Of a stretch of 64,000 nt of DNA, positions 1 through 9,107 are shown piece after piece. The DNA is taken from positions 248,001 through 312,000 of the forward strand of contig CANMQP010000011.1 in the NCBI GenBank assembly GCA_947500035.1. Direction: 5' to 3'. The notes under the pieces are model-generated. The model was not told where the DNA came from and searched no databases. It saw nothing but the letters and a program-made list of their open reading frames with translations. The translations under genes and the position numbers were made by a program. Position 1 is the first letter of the stretch. Each line of letters opens with the position of its first letter. This DNA comes from an uncultured Kiloniellaceae bacterium. Lineage in GTDB: Bacteria; Pseudomonadota; Alphaproteobacteria; Kiloniellales; Kiloniellaceae.

Positions 1-663
1 CGCGCTGAAGGCAAAGTTGTCACTGCCGCTGCCTCGTGCTCCGTCGTGCAGCCGGTAATAATAGGTAATGCCTTCGACGGCGGCCGCGGTGTAGCTCCGG
101 CTCAAGCGCAAAAGCATCTCGTAGTCTTGAGAGCGCACGAGACGTTCATCAAAAGGCCCTACTTCTTTGTAGCATTCGTTTCGGACAATGATCGAGGGCT
201 GGGGCAACAGGTTCTCTTCCAGAAGATCCACGAAAAGAGCGCGATCGTCGTAGCTTTCTGCCCGCCGAACTGGTCCGGGCTGAAGGCGGCCATCTTCATT
301 TGTAGTGGCCCGCTGATAGGATGCATAGCTGAAGCCGTGCCCGCTGCCTTCGAGGGCATTGAGGTGAAGCGTAATGGCGTCCGGTAAAGCCACGTCGTCG
401 TCGTCGAAGACCCAAACGTATTCGCTCTCGACCATAGGCATGGCCCGGTTCAAGGCCGTGGCTTTGCCTTGATTGTCCTGCCGGACGCACTCGATCCGGT
501 CACCAAAGGTCTTGAGAACATCCGCTGTGCCGTCGGTGGAGCCGTCGTCGACGACAATAATGCGATCGGCGGCATCCGATTGCGCGAACAGGCTCTCAAG
601 ACAGGCAGGCAGGTATTTCGCCCGGTTGAACGTCGGCACGATGACCGTTACGTTAGATGACAT
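1..663 (-). CDS. Glycosyltransferase family 2, partial (C-terminus outside window)
   Basis: The reading frame starts at ATG 663 and is still open at base 1, giving 221 N-terminal residues. It has the GT-A fold signature of family 2: a VIVPTFNR strand near residues 7-14, a VVDDGSTDGT nucleotide-sugar motif at about residues 37-46, and an acidic FDDDD motif at residues 87-90 that would be the metal-binding DxD. The expected role is transfer of a sugar from a nucleotide donor during cell-surface glycan assembly in the cytoplasm. The gene is divergent from the MBL-fold gene at 917. The acceptor and sugar cannot be read from sequence. The family call is firm; the C-terminal part, which may hold further domains, is unseen. 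Confidence 0.9.
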   Translation of the reverse strand, partial: MSSNVTVIVPTFNRAKYLPACLESLFAQSDAADRIIVVDDGSTDGTADVLKTFGDRIECVRQDNQGKATALNRAMPMVESEYVWVFDDDDVALPDAITLHLNALEGSGHGFSYASYQRATTNEDGRLQPGPVRRAESYDDRALFVDLLEENLLPQPSIIVRNECYKEVGPFDERLVRSQDYEMLLRLSRSYTAAAVEGITYYYRLHDGARGSGSDNFAFSA

Positions 664-822
664 TCTTATCCATAGGAATTCGGAGGCCTTCGAGCCGCGC
701 GGCTGATTCAGGGGTGAGCTAAGGTATACCCTAAAGCTCTCTTTTGGCATATCCTTTCGACCGTTGAACGCCCGGATAAAGCCAGCGTGATTTACATCAA
801 ATAATAATGATTGTTACGTAGC

Positions 823-828
823 TATAAT
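823..828 (+). promoter_or_regulatory. Possible -10 element for the MBL-fold gene
   Basis: A perfect TATAAT hexamer lies in an AT-rich patch about 90 bases before the ATG at 917, within the 253-base region between two divergent genes. No good -35 hexamer sits at 16-18 bases upstream, so this is only a weak sigma-70 candidate. Confidence 0.25.
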
Positions 829-916
829 ATATTGAAGAAGCGTTACAGAAACAAAGCAACCAGCCCTATTCGCGGATCGAATTTCACGACCCTTGAGAGC
901 ATTAAAAGGCCTTCTG

Positions 917-2320
917 ATGAAGACAACATTCGTTGGACACGCGGCAGTACTTGTCGAGACCAAATCACTGCGAATTCTCTCTGACCCCTGGTGGCAGGGG
1001 CCCTGTTTCGGCGCTCAGTGGTGGGTCTACCCGAAACCTTCATTGGATGCCGTCGATGCCGCGCCCGTGGACTACATCTATATTTCCCACGGCCACGCGG
1101 ATCATCTTCACCTGGGAACACTGCGCCGCTTTCCGAAAACGACCAAAGTCCTGGTCTCCGATACCCTGGATCTGACTCCGTCTCTTACCCGCGCCGGCTT
1201 TGAGGTGATTGAAGTCGGACAGGACGAGGAGGTGGATCTGGGCAATGGCGTGAAGTGCCGCATCATTCCGACCTACGCGGACGATACCCTGATGGCGCTC
1301 TCGGATGGCGACGAGGTTTCCCTCAACCTCAATGATGCGCTTCATGCCTCACCGGGCTATATCCAGGACAGCATTGTCGCGCGCCTGAGACAGCTCTACC
1401 CGAGTATCGACTATGTTTTCTGCGGCTATGGCATCGCGTCGCATTTCCCGAACTGCTACGTGATTCCGGGCAAGGACAACGCGAAGACCGCAATCGAACG
1501 CCAGAAGCATTTCAACCGTCAGTGGGCACGCATTGTCAATGAACTGAACCCGCGTTTCGGTTTTCCCTTTGCCGCGGATGTCGCGTTCCTCGAAGAAGAC
1601 CTCTTCTGGGCGAATGAGCCGACCCACAATGGCGAGCGCCCGACCGACTACTACGCCACGGCCTACCCCGGTTCGCGGACCGAGGTGGTCGATATTGGTC
1701 CCGGCTTTGCCATCGAAGACGGCAAGATCACAAACGATGCCCGGTTCCATGATGTGAAGGAGAGCGATCTCAAGGCCATTTTCGAGCGCGAAATCGAGAA
1801 GGTGAACACGCATCAGCCGGTCGACGAGGATTTCGTCGATTATCTGCGTGAACAGCTATTGGAACGCTTGGAGATTTGCCGGCCTTATCTCGTCGAATAT
1901 AGCGGCGATTACCGCTTTTTGGTGGTTATCCGCGGCGCGGAAAGCGCAATCGAGATTTGCAAGACGGGCAAATCCATCGAACTGGCGACGCGCAAGCTCG
2001 CAGACCTGGACCGGCAGAGCTATGACGTTATCCTGACCACACAGTCGTCCTATCTCAGACGCACCCTCTCGAGTGACTTTGGCCATGAAACGCTGTTCGT
2101 TGGCTCGGGCTGCATTTTCGAGTACACCACGAGGGAAAAGGCGGAGCAGAATTTGCATCGCGAAATGCTTCCGCTGCTCAATAACCGTACCGTTCCGCCA
2201 CGCTCGCGCTTCGGCGATCAGCCAAAACTGATGTATCAGCTGAAGCAGGGTGTCAAAAAGGCCATCGGCCGGGTGGACGAAGACCTCTACGATCTCAAGC
2301 GCTGGACGGTTTTTTCCTGA
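917..2320 (+). CDS. MBL-fold metallo-hydrolase
   Basis: A 467-residue protein of the metallo-beta-lactamase fold. The metal-binding HxHxDH motif is seen as H58, H60, D62, H63 in ISHGHADHLH, following an N-terminal FVGHAAVLVE strand typical of UlaG/CMP-sialate-hydroxylase-like members. The C-terminal third (about residues 310-467) is not part of the hydrolase core and I do not recognise it. No signal peptide is seen, so it is probably cytoplasmic. The ATG at 917 is preferred because the homologous core begins there, although an in-frame TTG occurs at 893. It is divergent from a glycosyltransferase and converges on a small membrane protein gene. A role in hydrolysing or oxidising a glycan or lipid intermediate is inferred from context only. 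Confidence 0.8.
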   Translation: MKTTFVGHAAVLVETKSLRILSDPWWQGPCFGAQWWVYPKPSLDAVDAAPVDYIYISHGHADHLHLGTLRRFPKTTKVLVSDTLDLTPSLTRAGFEVIEVGQDEEVDLGNGVKCRIIPTYADDTLMALSDGDEVSLNLNDALHASPGYIQDSIVARLRQLYPSIDYVFCGYGIASHFPNCYVIPGKDNAKTAIERQKHFNRQWARIVNELNPRFGFPFAADVAFLEEDLFWANEPTHNGERPTDYYATAYPGSRTEVVDIGPGFAIEDGKITNDARFHDVKESDLKAIFEREIEKVNTHQPVDEDFVDYLREQLLERLEICRPYLVEYSGDYRFLVVIRGAESAIEICKTGKSIELATRKLADLDRQSYDVILTTQSSYLRRTLSSDFGHETLFVGSGCIFEYTTREKAEQNLHREMLPLLNNRTVPPRSRFGDQPKLMYQLKQGVKKAIGRVDEDLYDLKRWTVFS

Positions 2321-2330
2321 AGATCCTGGA

Positions 2331-2552
2331 TCAACGTATCCGTTTCAGGACTTTGCGGACCGCCCATACCGGCAGGATCAGGATGAACAGACCGATGTAT
2401 CCGGCGGCCAGGATTTTCAATCCGCCGATCAGGACGCGCGGGAACATGGCGTTGACCAGATCCAGGTAGAGAACACCCGCCAGCCAAACCGCAGAGAGGA
2501 CGGCGAGGGTTATCAGGAAGAAGCGCCAAGGTGACCGGGCTTTCTGAGTCAT
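2331..2552 (-). CDS. Small two-TM membrane protein
   Basis: A 73-residue hypothetical protein with two hydrophobic stretches, about residues 10-32 and 40-63, and basic residues at both ends (MTQKARSPWR and VRKVLKRIR). This suggests a hairpin in the inner membrane with both termini in the cytoplasm. Its start lies 46 bases past the stop of the Tat-type small protein gene, so it probably ends the operon that begins with the GMC oxidoreductase. I do not recognise a family and assign no function. Its 3' end stops 11 bases from the stop of the convergent MBL-fold gene. Confidence 0.6.
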   Translation of the reverse strand: MTQKARSPWRFFLITLAVLSAVWLAGVLYLDLVNAMFPRVLIGGLKILAAGYIGLFILILPVWAVRKVLKRIR

Positions 2553-2598
2553 GAATTGCTGCCGCTCTCGTCGTGTTTTTTGCCGATGGAGTTGAAGA

Positions 2599-3006
2599 TC
2601 AGGTGAGGGCGGCCAAGGCGCAGAGCCGCAGTTCTGTCACCGACAGCATGCAGCCGCCGATTTGGAGCACCGCGCCTTCGTCGAAGTCCCGCCGCCGGAG
2701 CTCCTGAAGCGCCATTTTGAGCCTCCGTTGATCCGCCGCGCCGTCGAGACTTATGCCTTGTGGGTCCAGAACTCCGAGATTGGCCGGTGAAAGCAGGAGT
2801 GCTTCCAACGTCTGGGCATCGGCCTCCTCCGGCCGTTGCTGCAGATAGGCTTGACCCAGAATGGCAGCGCTGTTGCGGTTCGAAAAGAGACCGGTCAGTC
2901 GATTGCTGTTCTGAGCTGCGGCGGCTGTTTCTGCACCGCTCAAAGCCGGAAGCGCCAGAAGCGCCGTGAGCAAGGTCCGCCGGTTTGGTTTTGGCGAAAC
3001 GGTCAT
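2599..3006 (-). CDS. Small Tat-signal protein partnered with the GMC oxidoreductase
   Basis: A 135-residue protein whose N-terminus reads as a twin-arginine signal: R9 and R10 are followed by a hydrophobic, alanine-rich segment ending near AETAAAA. The mature part is short and helical, with no recognised catalytic motif. Its start codon overlaps the stop of the upstream GMC oxidoreductase by four bases, so the two are translationally coupled. Small Tat-signal subunits travel with GMC flavoproteins in sugar and alcohol dehydrogenases (for example gluconate 2-dehydrogenase subunit 3), where they help export or complex assembly. That role is an inference here, because similarity to a named subunit family is not obvious by eye. 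Confidence 0.7.
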   Translation of the reverse strand: MTVSPKPNRRTLLTALLALPALSGAETAAAAQNSNRLTGLFSNRNSAAILGQAYLQQRPEEADAQTLEALLLSPANLGVLDPQGISLDGAADQRRLKMALQELRRRDFDEGAVLQIGGCMLSVTELRLCALAALT

Positions 3007-4598
3007 GAGTCCAGACCCTTTAAATGATCCGCCAGGCGGTAGGCCAGGGCGATGATCGTCAGTGTCGGATTGACATTGCCAACCGTTGGAAAAACCGAAC
3101 TCCCGGCCACGTAGAGATTAGAGGCCTCATGCAGGCGGCAGTTGGCGTCGACGACACCGCGCTTGGGATCATTGTCCATGCGTGTGGTGCCCATATGGTG
3201 GTAATGCGGGTGCGGATTGATCCGGGCATAGCCGCCTTCGGGCAGTTGGATCCGTACCCGGCCAAGGCCGCTGCGGCCAAACTGGCGCTGTATCTGGTCG
3301 GAGATCCGTGTGAGGTTGTCGCTGTCGAAATCGGTAAGGCGCCAGTCGAGCACGCAGCGATTCTGGCCGAACCTGTCCTTATCCTCGCCGAGATAAACCC
3401 GGCTCTCCGGATTGGGTATCTGTTCGGAAATCACCACCAGATCGATGGAGATCAGGGGATAATTCGGATGATGGAAGAAGCGGTAGTAGCCGCTTTCCGC
3501 AACATCATCGATGTCGGCAATCACATTCGCCAAATGCCGTTCCAGCTCATCGGGGACCCGGCCGCTCGATCCTGAGCGCACGAGGGTGGCGAGCGACTGC
3601 ATCCCAGGATTGTCGATATTCTTGTTGAACTCGTTGGTTATGGTCGCCGCTTGGAAGCGGGCGTTCACCAGACCGCCCTGCCGCTGCGTCTCTTCGGAAA
3701 AGGTCAGCATTCCCCATGTTTCACCCCAGTCTGCCTCGAAGTCTTTGTAAAACCGGAAATCGAGCTGAGGGTCGGAGGGAAAAAGCAATGCGAAATCAGG
3801 GCTGGTCAGGTGCTCCATGAAGTAACGGCCGACCAGATCATTCTCGTTCCCAAGCCCGGCCGGCCGGGTCTTATTGGCGAGCAAAAGGATTCTGGGATTC
3901 TCGATGCCGCCCGCAGCCAGCACATAGTATTTCGCCCGGGCCTTCAGGGTTTTGTCGTTCAGGGTCTTAACCGTCAGTTCGCGAACCTGGTTCGAGAGCG
4001 CGTCAGTTACGATGTCGACGACATTCGCGAAGAGATAAGTTGTGATGTTCGCCGCCTGCTCGAGCGCTTCTTCGTGATAAAGGCCAAGGGCCCGTGCTTC
4101 ACCGCCGACGGTCTGAAACACCTGGGTCGTAATGGCATCATCCTCAAAGACCCAGGGATCAGCGCCGACAGCCGAACGTTGGCTTTCAATCTCAAAACCT
4201 TCGTTGGGCACACCGCAGAAGGTTGCGGCACGTTTGTAGTAGGGTCGAAGCTCCTCGAGCCCAAACGGCCAGCCGCTATTGGGAATCCAGTCACGAACTT
4301 CGAAGTCCAGAGCATCCATGGGGCGGATGTTGCCGCCCCAGTGGTTGGTGCTGCCGCCCAGCATGCGCAGCCGCACAACATCCAGGTCGGGGTAAGGAAT
4401 GCCGACGACCTCTCCCGCCGCCAGGGCCTGGGTCTCTTCGTCATACCCGATATCGCCGCTTTCCAGTAGCGCAATGCGCGTTGAGTCACCCTCGAATGCA
4501 GTCGCGATGGCGATACCCGCGGGGCCGGCGCCGATGATGCAGATGTCTGCCTCGATCGTCTCTCCGTTGGCCAGGCTGCGCGTGTCCACGAACGCCAT
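3003..4598 (-). CDS. GMC-family FAD oxidoreductase
   Basis: A 531-residue flavoprotein of the glucose-methanol-choline family. The Rossmann motif GAGPAG is at residues 23-28, a GGSTNHWGG segment follows near residue 90, and the C-terminal GMC domain has HHMGTTRM (about 467-474) and VGNVNPTLTI (N about 510), which supply the active-site His and Asn. It should oxidise an alcohol group of a sugar or polyol using FAD. It has no signal peptide, but its overlapping Tat-signal partner could carry it to the periplasm. The ATG at 4598 is preferred over the in-frame GTG at 4631, because the family's N-terminus begins close to it and an AGAGG lies upstream. Substrate unknown; surface-glycan oxidation is inferred from the locus. 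Confidence 0.88.
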   Translation of the reverse strand: MAFVDTRSLANGETIEADICIIGAGPAGIAIATAFEGDSTRIALLESGDIGYDEETQALAAGEVVGIPYPDLDVVRLRMLGGSTNHWGGNIRPMDALDFEVRDWIPNSGWPFGLEELRPYYKRAATFCGVPNEGFEIESQRSAVGADPWVFEDDAITTQVFQTVGGEARALGLYHEEALEQAANITTYLFANVVDIVTDALSNQVRELTVKTLNDKTLKARAKYYVLAAGGIENPRILLLANKTRPAGLGNENDLVGRYFMEHLTSPDFALLFPSDPQLDFRFYKDFEADWGETWGMLTFSEETQRQGGLVNARFQAATITNEFNKNIDNPGMQSLATLVRSGSSGRVPDELERHLANVIADIDDVAESGYYRFFHHPNYPLISIDLVVISEQIPNPESRVYLGEDKDRFGQNRCVLDWRLTDFDSDNLTRISDQIQRQFGRSGLGRVRIQLPEGGYARINPHPHYHHMGTTRMDNDPKRGVVDANCRLHEASNLYVAGSSVFPTVGNVNPTLTIIALAYRLADHLKGLDS

Positions 4599-4928
4599 CG
4601 TCTTCAAATCCCTCTGTCTTTTTGCGCACACAGTTGTATCAGGTCGAATTGAAACGGCAAGAGGCTCGAAAGGGGATTCCAGGTGGCTTCCTGAATTTCA
4701 GCTCTTTTGCCTGCTTCACAAGAGTCTGATCCAAATGATCGCTGAGTGAGGAAGCTAGAGACACTGTCTTAAGGAAGGGTTTGACGGCAAGCTGTCAGAA
4801 AGTGAAATTGGCTCGCCTCGCTTCACCCTTCGACCGCGTGTTCAAAGCGAAGCTTTTCGGGTCTCTTGCTGGTCGGGTTGTTTGGCCGGTCGGGTTGTTT
4901 GGCCGGTCCGGTTGTTTGAAGGTCAGAT
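4599..4928. other. Intergenic region with no convincing gene
   Basis: The 330 bases between the divergent GMC oxidoreductase and YdcF-like genes hold no convincing coding sequence. The only structure I see is the 17-base tandem repeat at 4871-4921. Promoters for both genes must lie here, but none matches consensus well. Confidence 0.6.
4871..4921 (+). repeat. Three tandem copies of a 17-bp repeat
   Basis: Two perfect 17-base units (GGTCGGGTTGTTTGGCC) at 4871-4887 and 4888-4904 are followed by a diverged third copy at 4905-4921. The array ends eight bases before the ATG of the YdcF-like gene, and the third copy supplies the GAAGG ribosome-binding sequence. It lies outside any credible gene, so changes in copy number could alter leader RNA or spacing. 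Confidence 0.9.
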
Positions 4929-5684
4929 ATGCTTTCCTTTCTCTACCACATAAAGCCTCTCTTTTTGCCGCCTCTGAATCTCGTCCTCCTCGCGCTGGCG
5001 GGTTGGCTTTGCACCAAACGCTGGCCACGGCTGGGGCGCAGGATGATCCAGGTTGCTTTCGGTGGTCTCTTTATTCTCTCGCTCCCGCTCTTCGCCGGTT
5101 CGATCCTGCACGGTCTGGAAGTCCATCCGGTTCTGGATACGACGCAGCCCGTCGCCGAGAATTCCGCGATCGTCGTCTTGTCCGCCGGGATGTACCGGGA
5201 TGCGCCGGAATATAACGGCGATGATACCGTCGGTTCCCTCACGCTCGAACGCCTGCGCTATGCTGCCAAACTCCATCGCGATTTTGGCTTACCCGTGGTG
5301 ACGACCGGCGGCATTCTGGGAGACGTCGAGACGTCTCTGGCCGAGGCTATGGCCAAGGTTTTGACCAATGAATTCGGGGTCGGCACGGTCTGGCAGGAGA
5401 CGGAGGCCTTCAATACGCAACAGAATGCAGCTTTCTCGGAAAACTTGCTACGTGAAAAAGGCATTTCGACCGTTTACCTGGTCACCCATTCCTGGCACAT
5501 GCGCAGGGCGGTGCTTGTCTTCGAGCAGACGGGGCTTACGGTCATACCCGCGCCAACGCGCCTTGGTGGGCCATTTGAGCTGAGCGTCGGCGACTTCATA
5601 CCGAACGCCGGCGCGCTCAATGCAAGCTATTACGCCCTGCATGAATGGCTAGGCCAGCTTTGGTATCGGCTGGTCTATACCTGA
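4929..5684 (+). CDS. YdcF/ElyC-family membrane protein (DUF218)
   Basis: A 251-residue protein with two N-terminal membrane segments (about residues 8-27 and 40-60), followed by a DUF218 domain. The domain shows the family pattern: an AIVVLSAG strand, a PVVTTGGI strand, the E-A-F-N-T-Q-Q-N-A segment, and VYLVTHSWHMRRAV. Members such as ElyC and SanA act in envelope polysaccharide or lipid-carrier metabolism. The active domain would face the periplasm, given the arginine-rich loop between the two membrane segments. It is a single gene between the divergent GMC operon and a convergent asparagine-synthase homologue. A second DUF218 protein lies at 59845. Confidence 0.82.
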   Translation: MLSFLYHIKPLFLPPLNLVLLALAGWLCTKRWPRLGRRMIQVAFGGLFILSLPLFAGSILHGLEVHPVLDTTQPVAENSAIVVLSAGMYRDAPEYNGDDTVGSLTLERLRYAAKLHRDFGLPVVTTGGILGDVETSLAEAMAKVLTNEFGVGTVWQETEAFNTQQNAAFSENLLREKGISTVYLVTHSWHMRRAVLVFEQTGLTVIPAPTRLGGPFELSVGDFIPNAGALNASYYALHEWLGQLWYRLVYT

Positions 5685-5711
5685 TCGATGGCCGGCGATC
5701 TCTCTTCAATC

Positions 5712-7592
5712 CTAGGCGGCGGACGCGACGCGGCTTCGGTCCTGGTGTTTCTGGAACCAGAGTTCGAGCAGCATCAGCACCCAGATCAATTCGCCATGGA
5801 ACGAGGAATGTCCGCTGCGGTGCGTCTCAATTGCGGAGTCCAAAAACGCGGGCTGGAAGATGTCGCGTTTTTTCAGGCTTGCGAGGTTGTCATAGGCAAG
5901 GGCCTGCATGCCCGGGTCGGTCTTGAGCCACAGTCCGAAAGGCAGGCCGAAGCCATGCTTGGATTTTGTGAGCGTCTCGGGTGGCAGGAAGTTACGCACC
6001 GCGTACTTAAAGAACGACCGTAATTTGCGGCCTTCCAGCTTCATCGCGGGCGGGATTTTTGCAGAGAAAGAGAGCACCTCCTCGTCGAGCAGCGGATAAC
6101 GCACGGCGATACCCGCAAGGGCCGTGGTCTGTTCCACTTTGCGCAGATCGTCGTCTGCCAGGGTGGTGCGCACATCCAGATAAAGCATGGAGTCCAGCGA
6201 GGAGGCTGCGCCGGAATCATCGTAGTGCATCCGCAGCAGGTGATAGGGATTTTGCTGGTCGATGTTGTCTGCGACGGCGGGCATGAAACAGTCGGTCAAT
6301 GCGACTTCGTTGTAATAATTGTAGCTTTCCAGCCGGTCCGGCAGGGGAACATTGGCACGGCGGATGTAACTGCGTGCCTTGCGCAACGGCATGACCCGGT
6401 CGCCGCCCGGCAGGTTCATGAGGACCGGTTCCAGCACGCCGCTGCGCAGCCAGCGGGGAATATATCCGTAGGCCTCGAAGATCTTCTGATCGGCGTAGCG
6501 CTCATTCCCGGCGAAGAGCTCGTCGCCGCCATCTCCGGCGAGTAAGAGATCGATGCCGTGCTCGCGGGCCAGCTTGGCGCAGTAGTAGGCCGCGACCGCC
6601 GAACTGTTGCCATAGGGTTCGTCATAGATATCGGCGATTTTCGGGATGAAGTCGACGATATCGGCCGGCGTGACGTAGTACTCCAGATGTTCGACGCCAT
6701 AGTGTTTGGCCGTGATCCGTGCGTAACCCATCTCGTTATGCTCGACGGAATCAAAGCCGACCCCGAAGGATTTTGAGGTTCGCCCGCTTTGTTCGGCCAG
6801 AAGTCCGGTGACGGTCGAACTGTCGATCCCGCCGCTCAGGAAGGAGCCGGTGGTCTCAAAGTCGCGGCCCGTTGTGGCGCGCGCCATGGCACGGCGCATC
6901 ACAGCCATCAGCTCTTCCGAGAGCTCATCCTGACTGCGATGATCGTCGCTGTAGTCGACCCGCCAGTAAGTTGAGGTCTCTGTCTCGCCGTTCTCATACC
7001 AGAGGCACTGTCCCGGCAGGAGTTTGGTGACCTCCTGAAAGATCGTTCCCGGCGCCGGCGAGCGTGTAAAGAACATATAGTCAAAGATCGCCTGGTGGCT
7101 CAGACTGCCGGTGATTTCCGGGTGCGCCATGATGCTGTCGGTGGTGGTTCCGAAGACGATGCCCTTGCCGGACGCGGGCCGCGCAAAGCAGAGGGGACGA
7201 ATACCGAGCCGGTCGATCGCTATCAGCGCCGTCTGCCGTTCTTTGTCGACGATGGCGAGCGTCCAGCCGCCCATGACCTGTTGCAGCGCATCGCGTCCCA
7301 ACCGCTTGTAGGCAGCGGCCAATGCCGCGGCGTTTCCCTCGCGATCGGCCAGGGCGCCTAACTCAGCGTCCAGCCAGCGGGGATAACCCTCAATGGCGGC
7401 CGCAAGCGATCCGTCATCGAAGACGCTGACGCAGGCCGCATAACCTTTGGCCGACAGGCCGTAGCCTGCGCCGCAGCCTGCCTGCGTCTGAGACCCCGAG
7501 AAATCATAGAGTCCGTCCGTCATTGCCGAGAGAACACCCTTTGCGTCTCCTTCACCGACGGCGCTGCCCAACCAACCGCAAAGCCCGCTCAT
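5712..7592 (-). CDS. Asparagine-synthase-like amidotransferase with degenerate glutaminase domain
   Basis: A 626-residue protein with an N-terminal class-II glutaminase-like domain (1 to about 200) and a C-terminal asparagine synthase domain. The ATP-pyrophosphatase loop SGGIDS is intact at residues 253-258, and LLAGDGGDELFAG follows later. The N-terminus reads MSGLCGWLG, so the catalytic Cys2 of class-II amidotransferases is absent; the nearest cysteine is residue 5. The NGEIYN-type motif of active members is also missing. It may therefore use free ammonia or another nucleophile. The start at 7592 fits the domain boundary; in-frame starts at 7616 and 7643 are alternatives. It likely amidates or condenses a carboxylated glycan unit, which is an inference. 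An intact paralogue lies at 36433. Confidence 0.83.
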   Translation of the reverse strand: MSGLCGWLGSAVGEGDAKGVLSAMTDGLYDFSGSQTQAGCGAGYGLSAKGYAACVSVFDDGSLAAAIEGYPRWLDAELGALADREGNAAALAAAYKRLGRDALQQVMGGWTLAIVDKERQTALIAIDRLGIRPLCFARPASGKGIVFGTTTDSIMAHPEITGSLSHQAIFDYMFFTRSPAPGTIFQEVTKLLPGQCLWYENGETETSTYWRVDYSDDHRSQDELSEELMAVMRRAMARATTGRDFETTGSFLSGGIDSSTVTGLLAEQSGRTSKSFGVGFDSVEHNEMGYARITAKHYGVEHLEYYVTPADIVDFIPKIADIYDEPYGNSSAVAAYYCAKLAREHGIDLLLAGDGGDELFAGNERYADQKIFEAYGYIPRWLRSGVLEPVLMNLPGGDRVMPLRKARSYIRRANVPLPDRLESYNYYNEVALTDCFMPAVADNIDQQNPYHLLRMHYDDSGAASSLDSMLYLDVRTTLADDDLRKVEQTTALAGIAVRYPLLDEEVLSFSAKIPPAMKLEGRKLRSFFKYAVRNFLPPETLTKSKHGFGLPFGLWLKTDPGMQALAYDNLASLKKRDIFQPAFLDSAIETHRSGHSSFHGELIWVLMLLELWFQKHQDRSRVASAA

Positions 7593-7707
7593 ACCTGGCG
7601 TTGACCTCTCATCCATATCCTGCGCGCCGATTTTTCGGCGCACGTCGTTTCCATCACCTACAGCGGCGACCCTTCCGGAGTCTTAACAGCCGTAAGATCA
7701 TTCGTGA

Positions 7708-8850
7708 TTAATCCACCTGTGCCCGCGCTTTCTTCCGCTCCGCAAGCTGTTGTTTAAGGCCTCGAAGCCGCTGTTCAAGGCGATTCTTGAGTATATTGCG
7801 CTGCAAGACAAGCCAGGTCATGTCCTGCGTCGCATTGCCAAGACTGCGTTTATGCTGCCCGTAGCCCGCCATGAAGTCGTAGATCCCGGCACCCTGCGCC
7901 AGATTCCGCTCAATGGCGAGATAGTGGGTGACCAGTCCCGGCTTGCGTTTCGGGTCGCCGTCGTAGCGAAAACCGCTCTGATAGCCGTAGACAGTGCCTT
8001 TGTGAAGGAAGTTATAGAGGTACCCGATAGTCTGGTCTCCTGCGGTCGCCCGCAGCAATTGGATCTTGCCTTCAGGAAAGCCGGCCGCGACCAGGGCCTT
8101 GTGAAACCTGCTGAAATAATCGTTCGAAAAGGAGCCGGTTTCGCCGCGTGCAATCCAGTAGCTTTGATGCAGCTCAGCCAGTTCCTCCAGAAACCGATGC
8201 GCTTCTTCCAGGCTTTCAGGGGCCGTCAACGAGAGCGGACCATCGGCTTCATAGAGCCGCAACGCTTTTCGCAACTGTTGCCGGGTGTTGCGGCTGAGTT
8301 GCGTGAGATAATTGTCTTTGCTGTCCCGAACGATGGTCAGATCGACGTAGTCACAGGGTTTCAGGTCCTGGACCCAGGGCATGAGCCCAACGGCGTCTGC
8401 GGCTTTTGTGACATCCGACAGGGTTTCGGGCAAGAGGCCGCTCAGGCAGAGCTCGCTCCAGCTTCGATCCTGTTCTTCCAACCAGCGAAAAGCGGCTTCG
8501 GTGATGCCCAGACGTTCGGTTGCTGCGCACAGGATGCCGCTGTATTCCAGGGTCAGGCGGTCGTGGTGAGCATCGCCGGTTTCGTTCAGCAGCAGGCGGT
8601 TGACCGGCATGATCCGGTGCCGGTGTCCCGCGTGAAAGATCAGAATCCCCAAACCCGCCAAGCGGCCAGCCTGTGATATCCGCAAGGCCTTTGGCTTAAA
8701 ACTGGATGGCAGGGTCGTCAGCCAGGTTCCGATCCAGCACCAGGACTGGAAAAACGAGGCCTGGCCGCGTGCCTCCAGTTCCTGCCAGGCGTTGCCGAAC
8801 TCGGACAAATCGGCGATCTCGTCGCAGGAAACCTGATAAGATGCGGTCAT
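7708..8850 (-). CDS. CelD/BcsL-like GNAT acyltransferase
   Basis: A 380-residue protein of the CelD/BcsL group of GNAT-fold acyltransferases (the acetyltransf_6 type). Family-like features are FFQSWCWIGTWL near residues 33-44, an SRNTRQQLRKALRLYE basic helix near the middle, and a late IGYLYNFLHKGTVYGYQSGF strand-loop segment. Such enzymes acylate sugars or amino sugars of exopolysaccharides in the cytoplasm, or in FemAB-like members transfer aminoacyl groups. The C-terminal tail is rich in Lys and Arg. It is divergent from a second protein of the same family at 9108. The acyl donor and acceptor cannot be read from sequence. Confidence 0.8.
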   Translation of the reverse strand: MTASYQVSCDEIADLSEFGNAWQELEARGQASFFQSWCWIGTWLTTLPSSFKPKALRISQAGRLAGLGILIFHAGHRHRIMPVNRLLLNETGDAHHDRLTLEYSGILCAATERLGITEAAFRWLEEQDRSWSELCLSGLLPETLSDVTKAADAVGLMPWVQDLKPCDYVDLTIVRDSKDNYLTQLSRNTRQQLRKALRLYEADGPLSLTAPESLEEAHRFLEELAELHQSYWIARGETGSFSNDYFSRFHKALVAAGFPEGKIQLLRATAGDQTIGYLYNFLHKGTVYGYQSGFRYDGDPKRKPGLVTHYLAIERNLAQGAGIYDFMAGYGQHKRSLGNATQDMTWLVLQRNILKNRLEQRLRGLKQQLAERKKARAQVD

Positions 8851-9107
8851 AGCCTCGGTTTTAGCAGGGGTTCTGGTTCAATAGGATTCGGAGTGGGATC
8901 GAATCGGTGACTGTCATCAAATTGTTACGGTTCCGCACAGCGCGAATCCGCGAAAGGTCGTAGCATAGGCCGTTAACGAAATGCTATGTGGATCTGTGAA
9001 TAGTTTCTTACTTGTTGCACGCGAATCGCTTCGCCGGGCCATAAAATCTAAAAAACGCTGTCGCTCTATTTGTTTTCCAGCCAATCATTCTGCCGGTTCC
9101 CTTCAGT

